NCBI GenBank assembly: GCA_947034885.2
Contig: OX344751.2
Location: 22,878,001-22,942,000 of the forward strand
DNA from: Thuidium tamariscinum
Taxonomy: Eukaryota > Streptophyta > Bryopsida > Hypnales > Thuidiaceae
Direction of reading: 5' to 3'
Length of the DNA: 64,000 nt
A model generated the notes under the pieces. The model made no database searches and was not told the DNA's origin. It saw only the letters and a program-made list of their open reading frames with translations. Position numbers and translations under genes: made by a program. Shown here piece after piece: positions 34,581 to 44,289 of the stretch (position 1 is the stretch's first letter; each line of letters starts with the position of its first letter).

Positions 34581-35757
34581 AGCCATAGAACAATTTAATT
34601 ATTTTTTGTTCATATTTTTGGCAACTTATCCTAAATTAAGTAAAGTAGATCCTTTGATTCTTTAGCCTTTTTAAACTTTTTAACCTTTTTATCAAAAAGG
34701 ATTGTAATTTTATTTTTGAAATATTCCCCCAAATAGCACCATTTTTTGCACCTATATTTAAAGAGGGCCTATTTTATTTTTTATTTTTAAATTCTACAAA
34801 GTGTATAGCCAATAGATTTTTCTTAAAATCTATATACCTTTGATAGCTTTTTCTAGAAATATATTCCTAAATCCTAAAGTACATCCACCATCTGATGTGG
34901 CATATCTAAGAGTACTTCCAACAATATCTGCCTCGATCATGATATGACCTACCTAGTAGGATTTGGATTTCCAAAGATATTTGGCCACCTTGGTAAAGTA
35001 TACCACCCACCCTCCCACTAAAATGGTGGCTCTTATAATCTGGACACATGGCCTTATAATTAAATGACTCTCCCATTTAATGCCCACTTCCATACACTTT
35101 CCCTCCTAAATTCAAAATAGTGAGAGATATAGTGGCTTCGGTGCCCTTGTATTCTCATCTTTCACTGTGACAGTTGTAACTTGGTGGCATAGTGCTTTTT
35201 TGTGGTGGACTCTTCAACTTCAAGTGCTTGCACTTCACAGAATGGCAAAGGTCATTGGGTCACATGTTGTATGCTTAGGAACTTGCTTACTTACTCTTTT
35301 TCTCACTAATCTGCAATGTTTGCACCTTTTTTGGTTTTTGTTTGACCTGTGACATAGATAGCAATTGGCTGTTGCTGAAGACACCTCGTGCATCCTCACT
35401 AACATTACATTGGGTTGTTGTGTTTTTGGGACGGGTACAGGTGAGGCTCAGCCTTCAGGTCAAGTTCTCCCATTTTGGAGCATTTGGAGCAAGTTTATTC
35501 CAACTCATGGACATCTTGTCACCTTATTTTGTCTACTTACATAGTTGCATGGATATTTTTTGTGATAGTAACTGGATATGTACTTAGAAAAGTGTTAGCT
35601 CAAACACTTCATGATACTTTTTGGATTGATTGAGATGGTTATGTTCCATTCTATTTTATATTTTATAAGCTGGGCTTAGGAACAAATCTGGCTACAATGA
35701 TTAGGTTTTGGAAAAGTTGAAGCCCTGTCCAGGGATGTTCAGTCTTAGTCTCTTCTT
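34552..35757 (+). repeat. left terminal direct repeat (pseudo-LTR), 1206 bp
   Basis: Matches 39836-41041 at a constant offset of 5284 bp with no difference in the stretches I compared; the small open frames in both copies translate identically. It begins in the CTT tract and ends TAGTCTCTTCTT. It contains a consensus 5' splice site, ACAG/GTGAGG, at 35440/35441. The short frames inside (35167-35352, 35342-35587) contain no recognisable domain and I do not call them genes. Confidence 0.9.
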
Positions 35758-35874
35758 TGTATTCCAACCATTCAGGTGCGGTGAGCTCCTGTCTTCACCT
35801 TTACTTTACCTAAAAATTAGCCATGATTGAAATATTGAATCAAGAAGGCGTTCTAATAATTTTGCTTCCTGTAG

Positions 35875-37512
35875 GAAAACCAAAATGGATGGTTACCGGA
35901 CCTCACAGCCTTGGGCTATAGTGATCCATTGCCATCACCGTCACCGGCCGTGCAAACAGTCATCTCAACTATCGCGGCAGAGGAGATACACTCCTATATT
36001 CAAACAACGGACAATGCCGCTCTTCTTGATTGTGACGAAGAGGGTGAGCATGCCCCTTTGTTGTTGACAACATTAGATCTATCTCAATGGACTGCGATTA
36101 TGGTGGCTGCGTTTGCTGACAAAGAAAAAGGTCTGGAGCGCTTACGGGAGGGTCATCAAGCTTTGGGTTTATTACTCGAACGTGACGAGCTTGAATTTTT
36201 GGAAGCTGCTACTAATACGAGGAGAGTTGAAGCTGCTCTACGCGTTGCTAATCCTCACGAGGAATGGGCAGATACTCTCCCTGCGATGGATCTCTCACAA
36301 GCCGGCTCTACTCCGTCGAGCTCACTTCATCCGTTGCTGTCGAAACTCAACATCGCTGCTGCGCATAAAGCCGCTATTGAGGACTTATCCGACTCCATCC
36401 AGACTACTCAGTCCGAGAAGGCAATATCCACTTTGGATGCGGCAGGGAAGGGCCCTTCTATCCCTTTTCTCCCTCCTCGTGCGGTGGAGGATCAGCTCTC
36501 TTCTTGAGCTCACCGTACCTGGTGTTTATCCAACATCAACTTGCTGGCTCCAATCACTGTCCATATGTGGAAACTATGGGCTGATTTATCCGATCAGGAG
36601 GTTAAAGCATGCGAGGAGAAAGCCCTCAGTTGCACTGGTCTGCATGAAAAACCAGTTGAGCTGGTCAATGCCTTCCCGATTGCATTGTTCGACCATCATA
36701 AGTGCACAACCGCATCGATCAATGTTCATGTGAAGTTAGATGTGCTTACCTGCGCTCCTAGAAACCCCAAGTTCACTTCACAACTCTGGAACTGCCAACG
36801 TCCTTACATTAGATGTAAGTGTAGCCAAAACGCTAAGGTAGGTTGCAAAGGCAACATGTTGTGGTTTGATCATAGTATCTGGTTCATGATTAACAACCTG
36901 TCCAGATTCTTTCCCGATAGTACCTATCCTGCGCTACCTGCTAAATATGGTGCGTTCTTAACTTGGATGAAGAACGCTGCAAGATTTGCGGTCAAAACCC
37001 AAATCACCTTTATCGCAGTACGTAGGCTTATGGATACTGCAGCGCTTGAATTTCATACCGATCCATCCCAAAAACTCCTGTCCAAGCATTACGATGCCCC
37101 TGGGGCTCGTAAGATAGAGAGACTCTTTAAACCAGCTTCTTTTTCGATTGAAACTGCCCCTACTCCCCCTCAGAAACGGCGCAAGATCAACATGAATGTT
37201 GTTGCGACTGATGCGACAGTCCCGCAACATCGAACTCCGCCTCCCTATTCCAATCGCAGTGGTGGACGGGGTTCCAATCGGAATAATACTAGCGGAGGAC
37301 GCGGTAACTACAACCGAAATTATAAGAGCCCTGGAGGGTTCCAATTTTTCGGTGGTAACCAGCGGCGCCACGATCAGTCTCCGTCCAGTTCGGGTCGATC
37401 TGAGTTTCTCAGAATCGAGAACACCCCGTCATCGACGAACCAGCCTGAAAGCAGACCTGCTCCTCGTTCGGCTCCTTTCCAGGGGCGTATTTTGAATTGG
37501 GACAACATCTGA
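35875..37512 (+). CDS. retroelement ORF1, RGG-rich nucleic-acid-binding-like, with in-frame TGA
   Basis: One reading frame of 546 codons interrupted only by a TGA at 36505-36507; both sides read as protein in the same frame. The first part (about 210 codons) is acidic and helical. The second part has a Cys-rich stretch (CKCSQNAKVGC), then a KRRK basic patch near 37175 and a Gly/Arg/Asn-rich RGG-box region (37252-37330: GGRGSNRNN, GGRGNYNRNY), as expected for a Gag-like RNA chaperone. There is no ATG at its start: the frame opens directly after a 3' splice-site-like TTGCTTCCTGTAG (35862-35874), so an upstream spliced exon probably supplies the start. It ends in TGA overlapping the ORF2 ATG. 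The role in RNP formation is inferred from composition. Confidence 0.6.
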
Positions 37513-39695
37513 TGACTGATGAACTTATGAAACGCCTGCATGTTGCAGAAGAAGGACGTTACTTATCAACAGACAACTACGGACGCCACAAAATCCAACG
37601 TGCTTCCTCACGTCGGAAAACCGGTTTTGTGAAACTGCGCTACTGCAACCGCGCTCTGGAGTGGTTAAATTTTAGACAGATTTTTCATGACCTCCTGGTC
37701 TTTTTTCATTTCGACCATCTTTGTCCCATCCTTGAGGACGTAGTTTTCGCCTGGTCATACATCGGAAATATAGCAACGGTGTTATACAAACCGTCTGCGG
37801 TCTTTAAACATTTCTCTTTTGTCCATTTACTTGATAATTCAAATCAATGTGCTTGCACAACTTTTGCACGATTTCGAAATTTCATAGATCCACTCACTAT
37901 GAATGAAATCTCTGATTACACCAAATCAGCTGTGCACGTTAGGACCATGGATTTAAATATCATCCAACACAAAGGTCTAAGGGAAGCTCTAGCACAAGGA
38001 TTAAACCATATTCCTTTGCAACCAACGAACATCGCACATGCTCTTGCAACACTGCTCGATGCATACGAACAATTGGTTTCCATCTTGCAATTGGATTCTA
38101 CAGATTTTCCTCTGGATGAGGCTCGCTTACATCTGCATACCCAATGCCTCAACATCCTCAAACAGTCAAATAAGATCAACAAGTATGGTTTACGACATTC
38201 CGGACCTTCCATACTCAATGTCCCAGCAGCACAAAATGAGATTCAATGGCTATCGAAGCACCTGTACTGTTCGGGACTTGACAAGGCAGCCAATAACACG
38301 TGCTTCATGTGCATCAAGCACATTAGATTTCAGGCTTTAGCACGTTTAAGTTGCAAAGATTTCTCCCCATGCAAAACGGATAAAACTTGGGCATTACCCA
38401 CGAGCATTCTTGACAGACTCAATGCCGAACTCACCCAGATCCTCCCGGAAAGCCCTCCTGTCTTCCAGGCGCTTCCATACCTCATGGCGTCTTATAAACA
38501 ACATAAAACAAAGTACAGGTGGCTCACAAATGCGTTTCAGACTATTTTTTCTAATATAGCTACACTGCTCACTCTTACATCGAATGTAATGCTTGAATCC
38601 ATCAAGCAGTGGGCGGTCATAACTGAAAACGGCTATGAAAATTTCTTACGTTCCAAAACTAGCATCTACTGGGGCATTGACTCAGTACAAGATGCTACAC
38701 TAAATCTACCGAACAAAATCCATGACATATTTGTGGGTGATATTACCTGTTGTTACGAATCAATACCCTTGCAGGGTGCCGATAACCTCCTCGAGGCTAT
38801 CACATTCATAACACGCACAGCTTTTCGATACAGCAGTGGCTTACATCCACGTGCAACGACCTCAATGTGGGTTCGTATCGATAAGAATGGAATCCCAGCC
38901 GCAGCCAAATGGGCTACGTCGCAACCATCCAGCGCTAATTGGATTCCAATCAATTCTGAACGCCTCATACAATTACATGCGTGGTTGATGAACAACTGTT
39001 TTCTTACGCTAGGAGATCGAGTTTGGCGCCAATGGATGGGCATTCCTATGGGCTTCTCCTGCTCTCCCGTTTGGTGCAACATGTACCTGTTTGCATACGA
39101 AATTCAGTTTATCCAGCGATTAGCCAGACTAGGTCGCAGAGATATCATGGCCAAATTTCAGACAGCATTCCGTTATATCGATGATCTATGCTTGATCAAT
39201 GTTGGGAACCCACGAGAATTCCTCTCACCAGACCAACCGAGAAATGAAAGTAACCCATTTTGGATATATCCACTGAACATTTTGACGATCAAAGAGGAAA
39301 CTGCCGGGTTTTCTGCTTCCAATTCCGAGCGTGGAATTTTAGCTCATTTTATGAACGTGGTGATTATGGTTCATGAAACCGATCCACAGGACTATTCCTT
39401 CAGAAAGTATGACAAGAGACGAAATCTCCCATTCAAGTATACACAGTACATTAAGTTCCGCTCTAATAGGCCTATCCACCAGGCTTATAATATAGCCATC
39501 TCTCAATGCCTTCCAGTTCTATATATCTCCAGCACAGACGCAGCTGCTATAGAGGAGATACAAATCATTATCCAAACTATGACAAATAACGGTTTCAAGC
39601 GTGAACGCTTACTGAGAAGTATTCGCACCTTCCTTAGCAATGGACCCTTCCCAGCGGTCCGAGTCAACATTCATAACATACAAGCTTCTTTGTAA
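37512..39695 (+). CDS. reverse transcriptase ORF2 (Penelope/TERT-like)
   Basis: 727 aa from the ATG at 37512, which overlaps the ORF1 stop as TGATG; the frame also extends 15 nt upstream from a TTG. RT core motifs are in order: motif A around FVGDITCCYESIP (D410), motif B' GIPMGFSCSPVWCNMYL (about residues 509-525), and motif C FRYIDDLCLI (D557, D558). These are followed by an IYPLN block, AHFMNVVI, and a C-terminal YDKRRNLPFK and RSNRP stretch. An upstream block VRTMDLNIIQHKGLREAL and a DKAANN motif also fit a widespread eukaryotic RT group allied to Penelope-like elements. All three catalytic Asp are present, so the enzyme may be active. No GIY-YIG, APE, RNase H or integrase domain is visible. 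The exact clade needs a tree. Confidence 0.85.
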   Translation: MTDELMKRLHVAEEGRYLSTDNYGRHKIQRASSRRKTGFVKLRYCNRALEWLNFRQIFHDLLVFFHFDHLCPILEDVVFAWSYIGNIATVLYKPSAVFKHFSFVHLLDNSNQCACTTFARFRNFIDPLTMNEISDYTKSAVHVRTMDLNIIQHKGLREALAQGLNHIPLQPTNIAHALATLLDAYEQLVSILQLDSTDFPLDEARLHLHTQCLNILKQSNKINKYGLRHSGPSILNVPAAQNEIQWLSKHLYCSGLDKAANNTCFMCIKHIRFQALARLSCKDFSPCKTDKTWALPTSILDRLNAELTQILPESPPVFQALPYLMASYKQHKTKYRWLTNAFQTIFSNIATLLTLTSNVMLESIKQWAVITENGYENFLRSKTSIYWGIDSVQDATLNLPNKIHDIFVGDITCCYESIPLQGADNLLEAITFITRTAFRYSSGLHPRATTSMWVRIDKNGIPAAAKWATSQPSSANWIPINSERLIQLHAWLMNNCFLTLGDRVWRQWMGIPMGFSCSPVWCNMYLFAYEIQFIQRLARLGRRDIMAKFQTAFRYIDDLCLINVGNPREFLSPDQPRNESNPFWIYPLNILTIKEETAGFSASNSERGILAHFMNVVIMVHETDPQDYSFRKYDKRRNLPFKYTQYIKFRSNRPIHQAYNIAISQCLPVLYISSTDAAAIEEIQIIIQTMTNNGFKRERLLRSIRTFLSNGPFPAVRVNIHNIQASL

Positions 39696-39756
39696 GTTAT
39701 CTCTTCTACTTTACTTGGATAAAAGAAGTATGTAAGAATTACCATGAAGTTTGAGC

Positions 39757-39807
39757 CTGGTATGCACCTCTATAGGAGTGTGGCATACCAGTGCCTAACT
39801 CCTATAG
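39757..39807 (+). promoter_or_regulatory. predicted H-type RNA pseudoknot at the retroelement 3' end
   Basis: Stem 1 pairs CTGGTATGC (39757-39765) with GCATACCAG (39783-39791), 9 bp. Stem 2 pairs CTATAGGAGT (39770-39779) with ACTCCTATAG (39798-39807), 10 bp. The 5' strand of stem 2 lies in the loop of stem 1, so the stems interlock. Both stems are perfect; the loops are 4, 3 and 6 nt. It may also act as two competing hairpins. Its place between ORF2 and the 3' repeat suggests an RT recognition structure (inference). Confidence 0.6.
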
Positions 39808-39835
39808 TGGTAACATCACCAGGGGTGGTGGAGGG

Positions 39836-41041
39836 TCTTCTTCTTCTTCTTCTTCTTCTTCTTTAGCCATAGAACAATTTAATTATTTTTTGTTCATATT
39901 TTTGGCAACTTATCCTAAATTAAGTAAAGTAGATCCTTTGATTCTTTAGCCTTTTTAAACTTTTTAACCTTTTTATCAAAAAGGATTGTAATTTTATTTT
40001 TGAAATATTCCCCCAAATAGCACCATTTTTTGCACCTATATTTAAAGAGGGCCTATTTTATTTTTTATTTTTAAATTCTACAAAGTGTATAGCCAATAGA
40101 TTTTTCTTAAAATCTATATACCTTTGATAGCTTTTTCTAGAAATATATTCCTAAATCCTAAAGTACATCCACCATCTGATGTGGCATATCTAAGAGTACT
40201 TCCAACAATATCTGCCTCGATCATGATATGACCTACCTAGTAGGATTTGGATTTCCAAAGATATTTGGCCACCTTGGTAAAGTATACCACCCACCCTCCC
40301 ACTAAAATGGTGGCTCTTATAATCTGGACACATGGCCTTATAATTAAATGACTCTCCCATTTAATGCCCACTTCCATACACTTTCCCTCCTAAATTCAAA
40401 ATAGTGAGAGATATAGTGGCTTCGGTGCCCTTGTATTCTCATCTTTCACTGTGACAGTTGTAACTTGGTGGCATAGTGCTTTTTTGTGGTGGACTCTTCA
40501 ACTTCAAGTGCTTGCACTTCACAGAATGGCAAAGGTCATTGGGTCACATGTTGTATGCTTAGGAACTTGCTTACTTACTCTTTTTCTCACTAATCTGCAA
40601 TGTTTGCACCTTTTTTGGTTTTTGTTTGACCTGTGACATAGATAGCAATTGGCTGTTGCTGAAGACACCTCGTGCATCCTCACTAACATTACATTGGGTT
40701 GTTGTGTTTTTGGGACGGGTACAGGTGAGGCTCAGCCTTCAGGTCAAGTTCTCCCATTTTGGAGCATTTGGAGCAAGTTTATTCCAACTCATGGACATCT
40801 TGTCACCTTATTTTGTCTACTTACATAGTTGCATGGATATTTTTTGTGATAGTAACTGGATATGTACTTAGAAAAGTGTTAGCTCAAACACTTCATGATA
40901 CTTTTTGGATTGATTGAGATGGTTATGTTCCATTCTATTTTATATTTTATAAGCTGGGCTTAGGAACAAATCTGGCTACAATGATTAGGTTTTGGAAAAG
41001 TTGAAGCCCTGTCCAGGGATGTTCAGTCTTAGTCTCTTCTT
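39836..41041 (+). repeat. right terminal direct repeat (pseudo-LTR), 1206 bp
   Basis: Copy of 34552-35757 at an offset of 5284 bp. It ends TCTTCTT, after which the sequence returns to piggyBac-derived CAGTTTTTGCTCTCAG. Confidence 0.9.
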
Positions 41042-41708
41042 CAGTTTTTGCTCTCAGTTTTTGGGCTCAGTTTTTGCTTTTGTTTTTGCTCTCAGGTTTT
41101 AGCACTTCAATTTTTGCTCTCAGTTCTTTTCTTCTCAGTGTGTGACTTTGTGACAGTCACCTCAGGAATGGTGCCACCGAATTTTGACACATTTTTTAAT
41201 TTTGAACGCACCCTATAGTCGGTGATGCATACTGGTGTACGCAGCTTCCAACTGCCGTTGCTTCAGCTGAAGCATGTCTTCTGCTTTGAGTTGGATGTTT
41301 TTCTGTTGTTTGGGTTCTTTGTCATTTCAGTTGGATGTTGGGAACTCCAAGCTGGCGTTCCATACAGTTCATGAGTGAGCTTGTCATCATCATGATGGTA
41401 AAAGAAGGCTCACGTGGTCCAATAAAAAACTTAAAGAATTCGTCATGAAAGAAATACGTGACTGAAATGTACCTCAGATGTAAGCATACGAACATCCCCA
41501 ATACAAGCACATAGATGTATTATAATATGCAACAAATAACCAGCAGATTGCCATGAAATTCATCACAGAGCCCTAAAGAGCCCCTATAATTCAATCGGTA
41601 CGGTCAGATTTCTACCATAAATCACTGTTTTTGAGTTCTTTACAATTTGACCCTGGGTGGCACAGAATGCGGTGCCCGCCCCCTGAATCGACCATGGTCC
41701 TTAAAGGG
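41042..41708 (+). other. displaced 3' part of the piggyBac element
   Basis: The tract starts with repeated CTCAGTTTTTG motifs (41042-41130), probably the original 3' UTR of the transposase gene. It runs to the right terminus ACCATGGTCCTTAAAGGG, followed by TTAA at 41709-41712. No open frame of note. Confidence 0.6.
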
Positions 41709-41712
41709 TTAA

Positions 41713-42387
41713 AAGCCTTCAAATCATGTAGAATTTATGTCTCAATAAAAAACTCCATTTCATGATTTTGACCTTTTAGTAATTGCTTCTTCAAACAATA
41801 ATATTGACAATGCATTTAGCCGCTACTACTTTGGTGCTATGGAAAATTGATCATGAAGTGGGCCAAATTTTCTTATTGCAGATATTTAGGTTGGGAAACA
41901 TTTTTCTAGAAGCCCATTGTTAGCACCACCCTTTTAAATCATTTGAAATAAAAAAGAGCTAGCAAAATTTACAAACATGCCAAATAACATATTTATCACA
42001 TGGAATTTAGGTGGCTAGATGACAATGCTTAAATTGAAGATTTTGCATAGATTTAAAGGATGGGTTATTTTATTCTTGAATGCATGTATTGCTAGCTTTA
42101 TAATTGGAATTATAGCTAATTCCTTGAAGGGAAGATTTTTGGAGGGTTTTAGTGGGATAAAGGGAGTTTTAAGTTACTAGTTTAGGGTTTTTTACTTATA
42201 GTAAAGTATGTAGTGCTTATTTCTATGTAGATTTCATATTAAATTTTTATATAACTTATTAAATTGTCTATTTCTTAGATTTTAGAATTACGGACTTGTG
42301 GTATAGAAAATAAAGACAATGGATTGATATGTTAGCAAGTGCTCCAAGTTTTGAAGAGAAATCTTTAGCAACATTTGGATCATAATA

Positions 42388-42420
<33 letters not shown>

Positions 42421-43390
42421 TAGTACATATTAAAATAATATAAAGATAAAAATACATATTAATTTAGGTGCAAAAGTATTTCCTAATTCATATGAACAAT
42501 AATCATGTTCAATAATCCAAAAAAAATCCTACTTTTAGTATGAACAAAAATGAGTCTTTTCTTAGTTGAGGGTATCATAACATTCAATAGCCTTCAAAGA
42601 GGCTGCCTTCTCTTCTCGTGAATATTCATCCTTGAAGTTCCTCCAAGCATCCATTGCATCCAAGAATGTAGGAGCCACTAAGTCAAGGCTCACATATCAA
42701 AATAACAACAGTGCATGTAATGAACTAAATTTTGACTTATTTACAATAAGTTATTTGATCTATTCTGAGTTGTTGTAAGCTTAATCCATTGGGACTTTCA
42801 ATTTGGCAATTCAACTATTGTAAGTCATATAATTCACAAATCATTTGAAGTTAATAAAATCCAATACTAGATAATATATGCAAATCCATTATGATATGTG
42901 TGAATAATATGGATTCATATTATTGGAGTCATATTATGTGTGAAACATTCTAATATGTGTGAATAATATCTGTGTATCCATTCTAATTTATGAATCATTC
43001 ATTGGACTTACTAGCTAAATTAATTATAATCTGATATTTATGTCATTCAAAGATCATTGGATGTTCAATTACTACAACAAATTAAGTCATTTTAATCCAA
43101 CCCATGGCAATTGCACAAGTTTCTTTTGTGTTTGTCAATAATACATTACATCTTAACTATAGTAATTGGATGACAATTAATTAGAATAGTCTATCACTAC
43201 TAGTTGCAATTCAATAGTTATCTTTACCATTTTCTAACACCTTCTAACGTCGTCCAACATGTGACTTATTAGTCCAAAGGAGGATAATATTGCTCTTTGC
43301 TATTGAATGTTATGACTGAGGAGTAATACCTTGAATTATATAGCACTAAATTTGAATGGACCTTAAGGGTTTTAGTAGATAATGCCTTAA
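41713..43390. other. AT-rich DNA with a TA/GA microsatellite
   Basis: Mostly featureless AT-rich sequence. A compound (TA)n(GA)n microsatellite lies at about 42387-42421. A coding-like fragment at 42562-42690 is listed separately. Confidence 0.55.
42562..42690 (-). pseudogene. coding-like fragment, unrecognised
   Basis: About 42 codons in one frame on the minus strand ending in TAA, with protein-like composition (LVAPTFLDAMDAWRNFKDEY, then REEKAASLKAIECYD) amid AT-rich DNA. The frame is closed upstream by TGA, next to an acceptor-like sequence ending GTGAG. It looks like the last exon of some gene or a transposase remnant; no family recognised. Confidence 0.3.
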
Positions 43391-43396
43391 ATTATA

Positions 43397-44012
43397 CTCC
43401 CTCCCAGTCCCAAATTGACCTTTTTGTTGGACAAAATGTTCTAGATTAAGGTAAAAAATAATGTTTTGGGACAAAAAAATTTGTGTTGCAAGTAGAGTTT
43501 GGAGCACTACTATTGTCTTCAAAATTTGAGATCCAAATTCTTTTTCAAAGAATTGTTTTGGAGTAATCAAAAGTGGAAATTTTAGAGGTTTTCTAATGAA
43601 CACCAATGGCCACTCAATTGTTCTTTGTAAATCTTCGACAAAACCATTTGTAGAGGCAAAATGAAATAATTGTGACCCATGTTGACATTGATTTGTCGTT
43701 ACTAATAAATGGAAGACCCAAGATTTGTGATTGCTGACTGGTGGGTGATTCAAGCTAAATGTAACAACCAATAATATTAAAGGTGTCAGCCAAATATGTA
43801 GAATACTTGTAATCCAAGCACATGCGTCACAACCAAAGAGGGTATCACTAGCTCTATTTTACTAATTACTACACATTCCAATTCTAAATTCATCCTATTG
43901 CTCATGGGATTGCCATTACTATCCTTCATATCATATCACAGCTTGTAACCTAAAGATCATTTCGGAACAAAAAATAAAGGCAAATTGGAAGGTCATTTTA
44001 GGACGGAGGGAA
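43397..44012. mobile_element. Stowaway-like (Tc1/mariner) MITE
   Basis: Left end CTCCCTCCCAGTCCCAAATT and complement of the right end TTCCCTCCGTCCTAAAATGA are matching inverted repeats of the CTCCCTCC type typical of Stowaway elements, with TA on both sides (43395-43396 and 44013-44014). At 616 bp it is longer than most. A 141-aa minus-strand frame (43346-43771) crosses its border and is not a gene. Confidence 0.75.
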
Positions 44013-44289
44013 TAAATGAATAAATAATAAGGGACCTTAAGGATATTAGAGGTCAATGCTTTAAATTATAGAACACTAAGTTAAAGAGGCCTTGAGCTCA
44101 ATAGACCTCTTCAACCCCTAAATACCCAAAATGCCACCAAATCTCTGACATTAAATAATATCTTATATACTTGTCATCTTGGTTCTTTCCTCATTCTTTA
44201 CATACATTGTAATTCTTATAGGTGTACATACAATGAGTATTTCTCAAAGCTTATAAGAACTATGATGATGGAAATCTTGAAAGTTCTAT

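Larger units (their letters stand above)
34547..41041 (+). mobile_element. Penelope-like retroelement with pseudo-LTRs
   Basis: The order is direct repeat (34552-35757), ORF1 (35875-37512), reverse transcriptase ORF2 (37512-39695), short 3' region with a pseudoknot, then direct repeat (39836-41041). No integrase, aspartic protease or RNase H is visible, which argues against Ty1/Ty3 LTR elements, and no tyrosine recombinase is visible, which argues against DIRS elements. Direct repeats plus a TERT/Penelope-type RT fit Penelope-like elements. I see no GIY-YIG endonuclease, so it may belong to the endonuclease-lacking group. The repeats appear identical, so the insertion is recent. It sits in a CTT-rich site directly after the piggyBac transposase stop. 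Confidence 0.7.
28059..41708 (+). mobile_element. large piggyBac-type DNA transposon with a nested retroelement
   Basis: The left terminus CCCATTAAGGACTGGTCGA and the complement of the right terminus, CCCTTTAAGGACCATGGTCG, are matching inverted ends, and each border carries TTAA (28055-28058 and 41709-41712). This is the target and terminus pattern of the piggyBac superfamily. It spans 13.65 kb, of which about 6.5 kb (34547-41041) is a retroelement inserted just after the transposase stop, so the original element was about 7.2 kb. That is long for a piggyBac, because it carries two more ORFs and a long leader before the transposase. The two ends differ at a few positions, and the flanks do not restore the MITE interrupted at the left. 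Confidence 0.75.

Noticed and set aside
34880..34910. Hammerhead ribozyme in the pseudo-LTR (known in some Penelope-like elements)
   Set aside because: The nearest motif is CTGATGTGG. I find no CTGANGA core with a partnering GAAA in a plausible fold.
35167..35587. Small open frames in the left terminal repeat (and their copies at 40451-40871) as genes
   Set aside because: They overlap, start from weak codons in part, and have no domain; they are best seen as repeat sequence, perhaps partly exonic leader.
34552..41041. A conventional Ty1/Ty3 LTR retrotransposon
   Set aside because: The RT motif set is Penelope/TERT-like, and no protease, integrase, RNase H or TG...CA repeat ends are visible.
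43346..43771. Minus-strand 141-aa frame as a gene
   Set aside because: It crosses the border of a Stowaway-like MITE and translates the terminal repeat itself.
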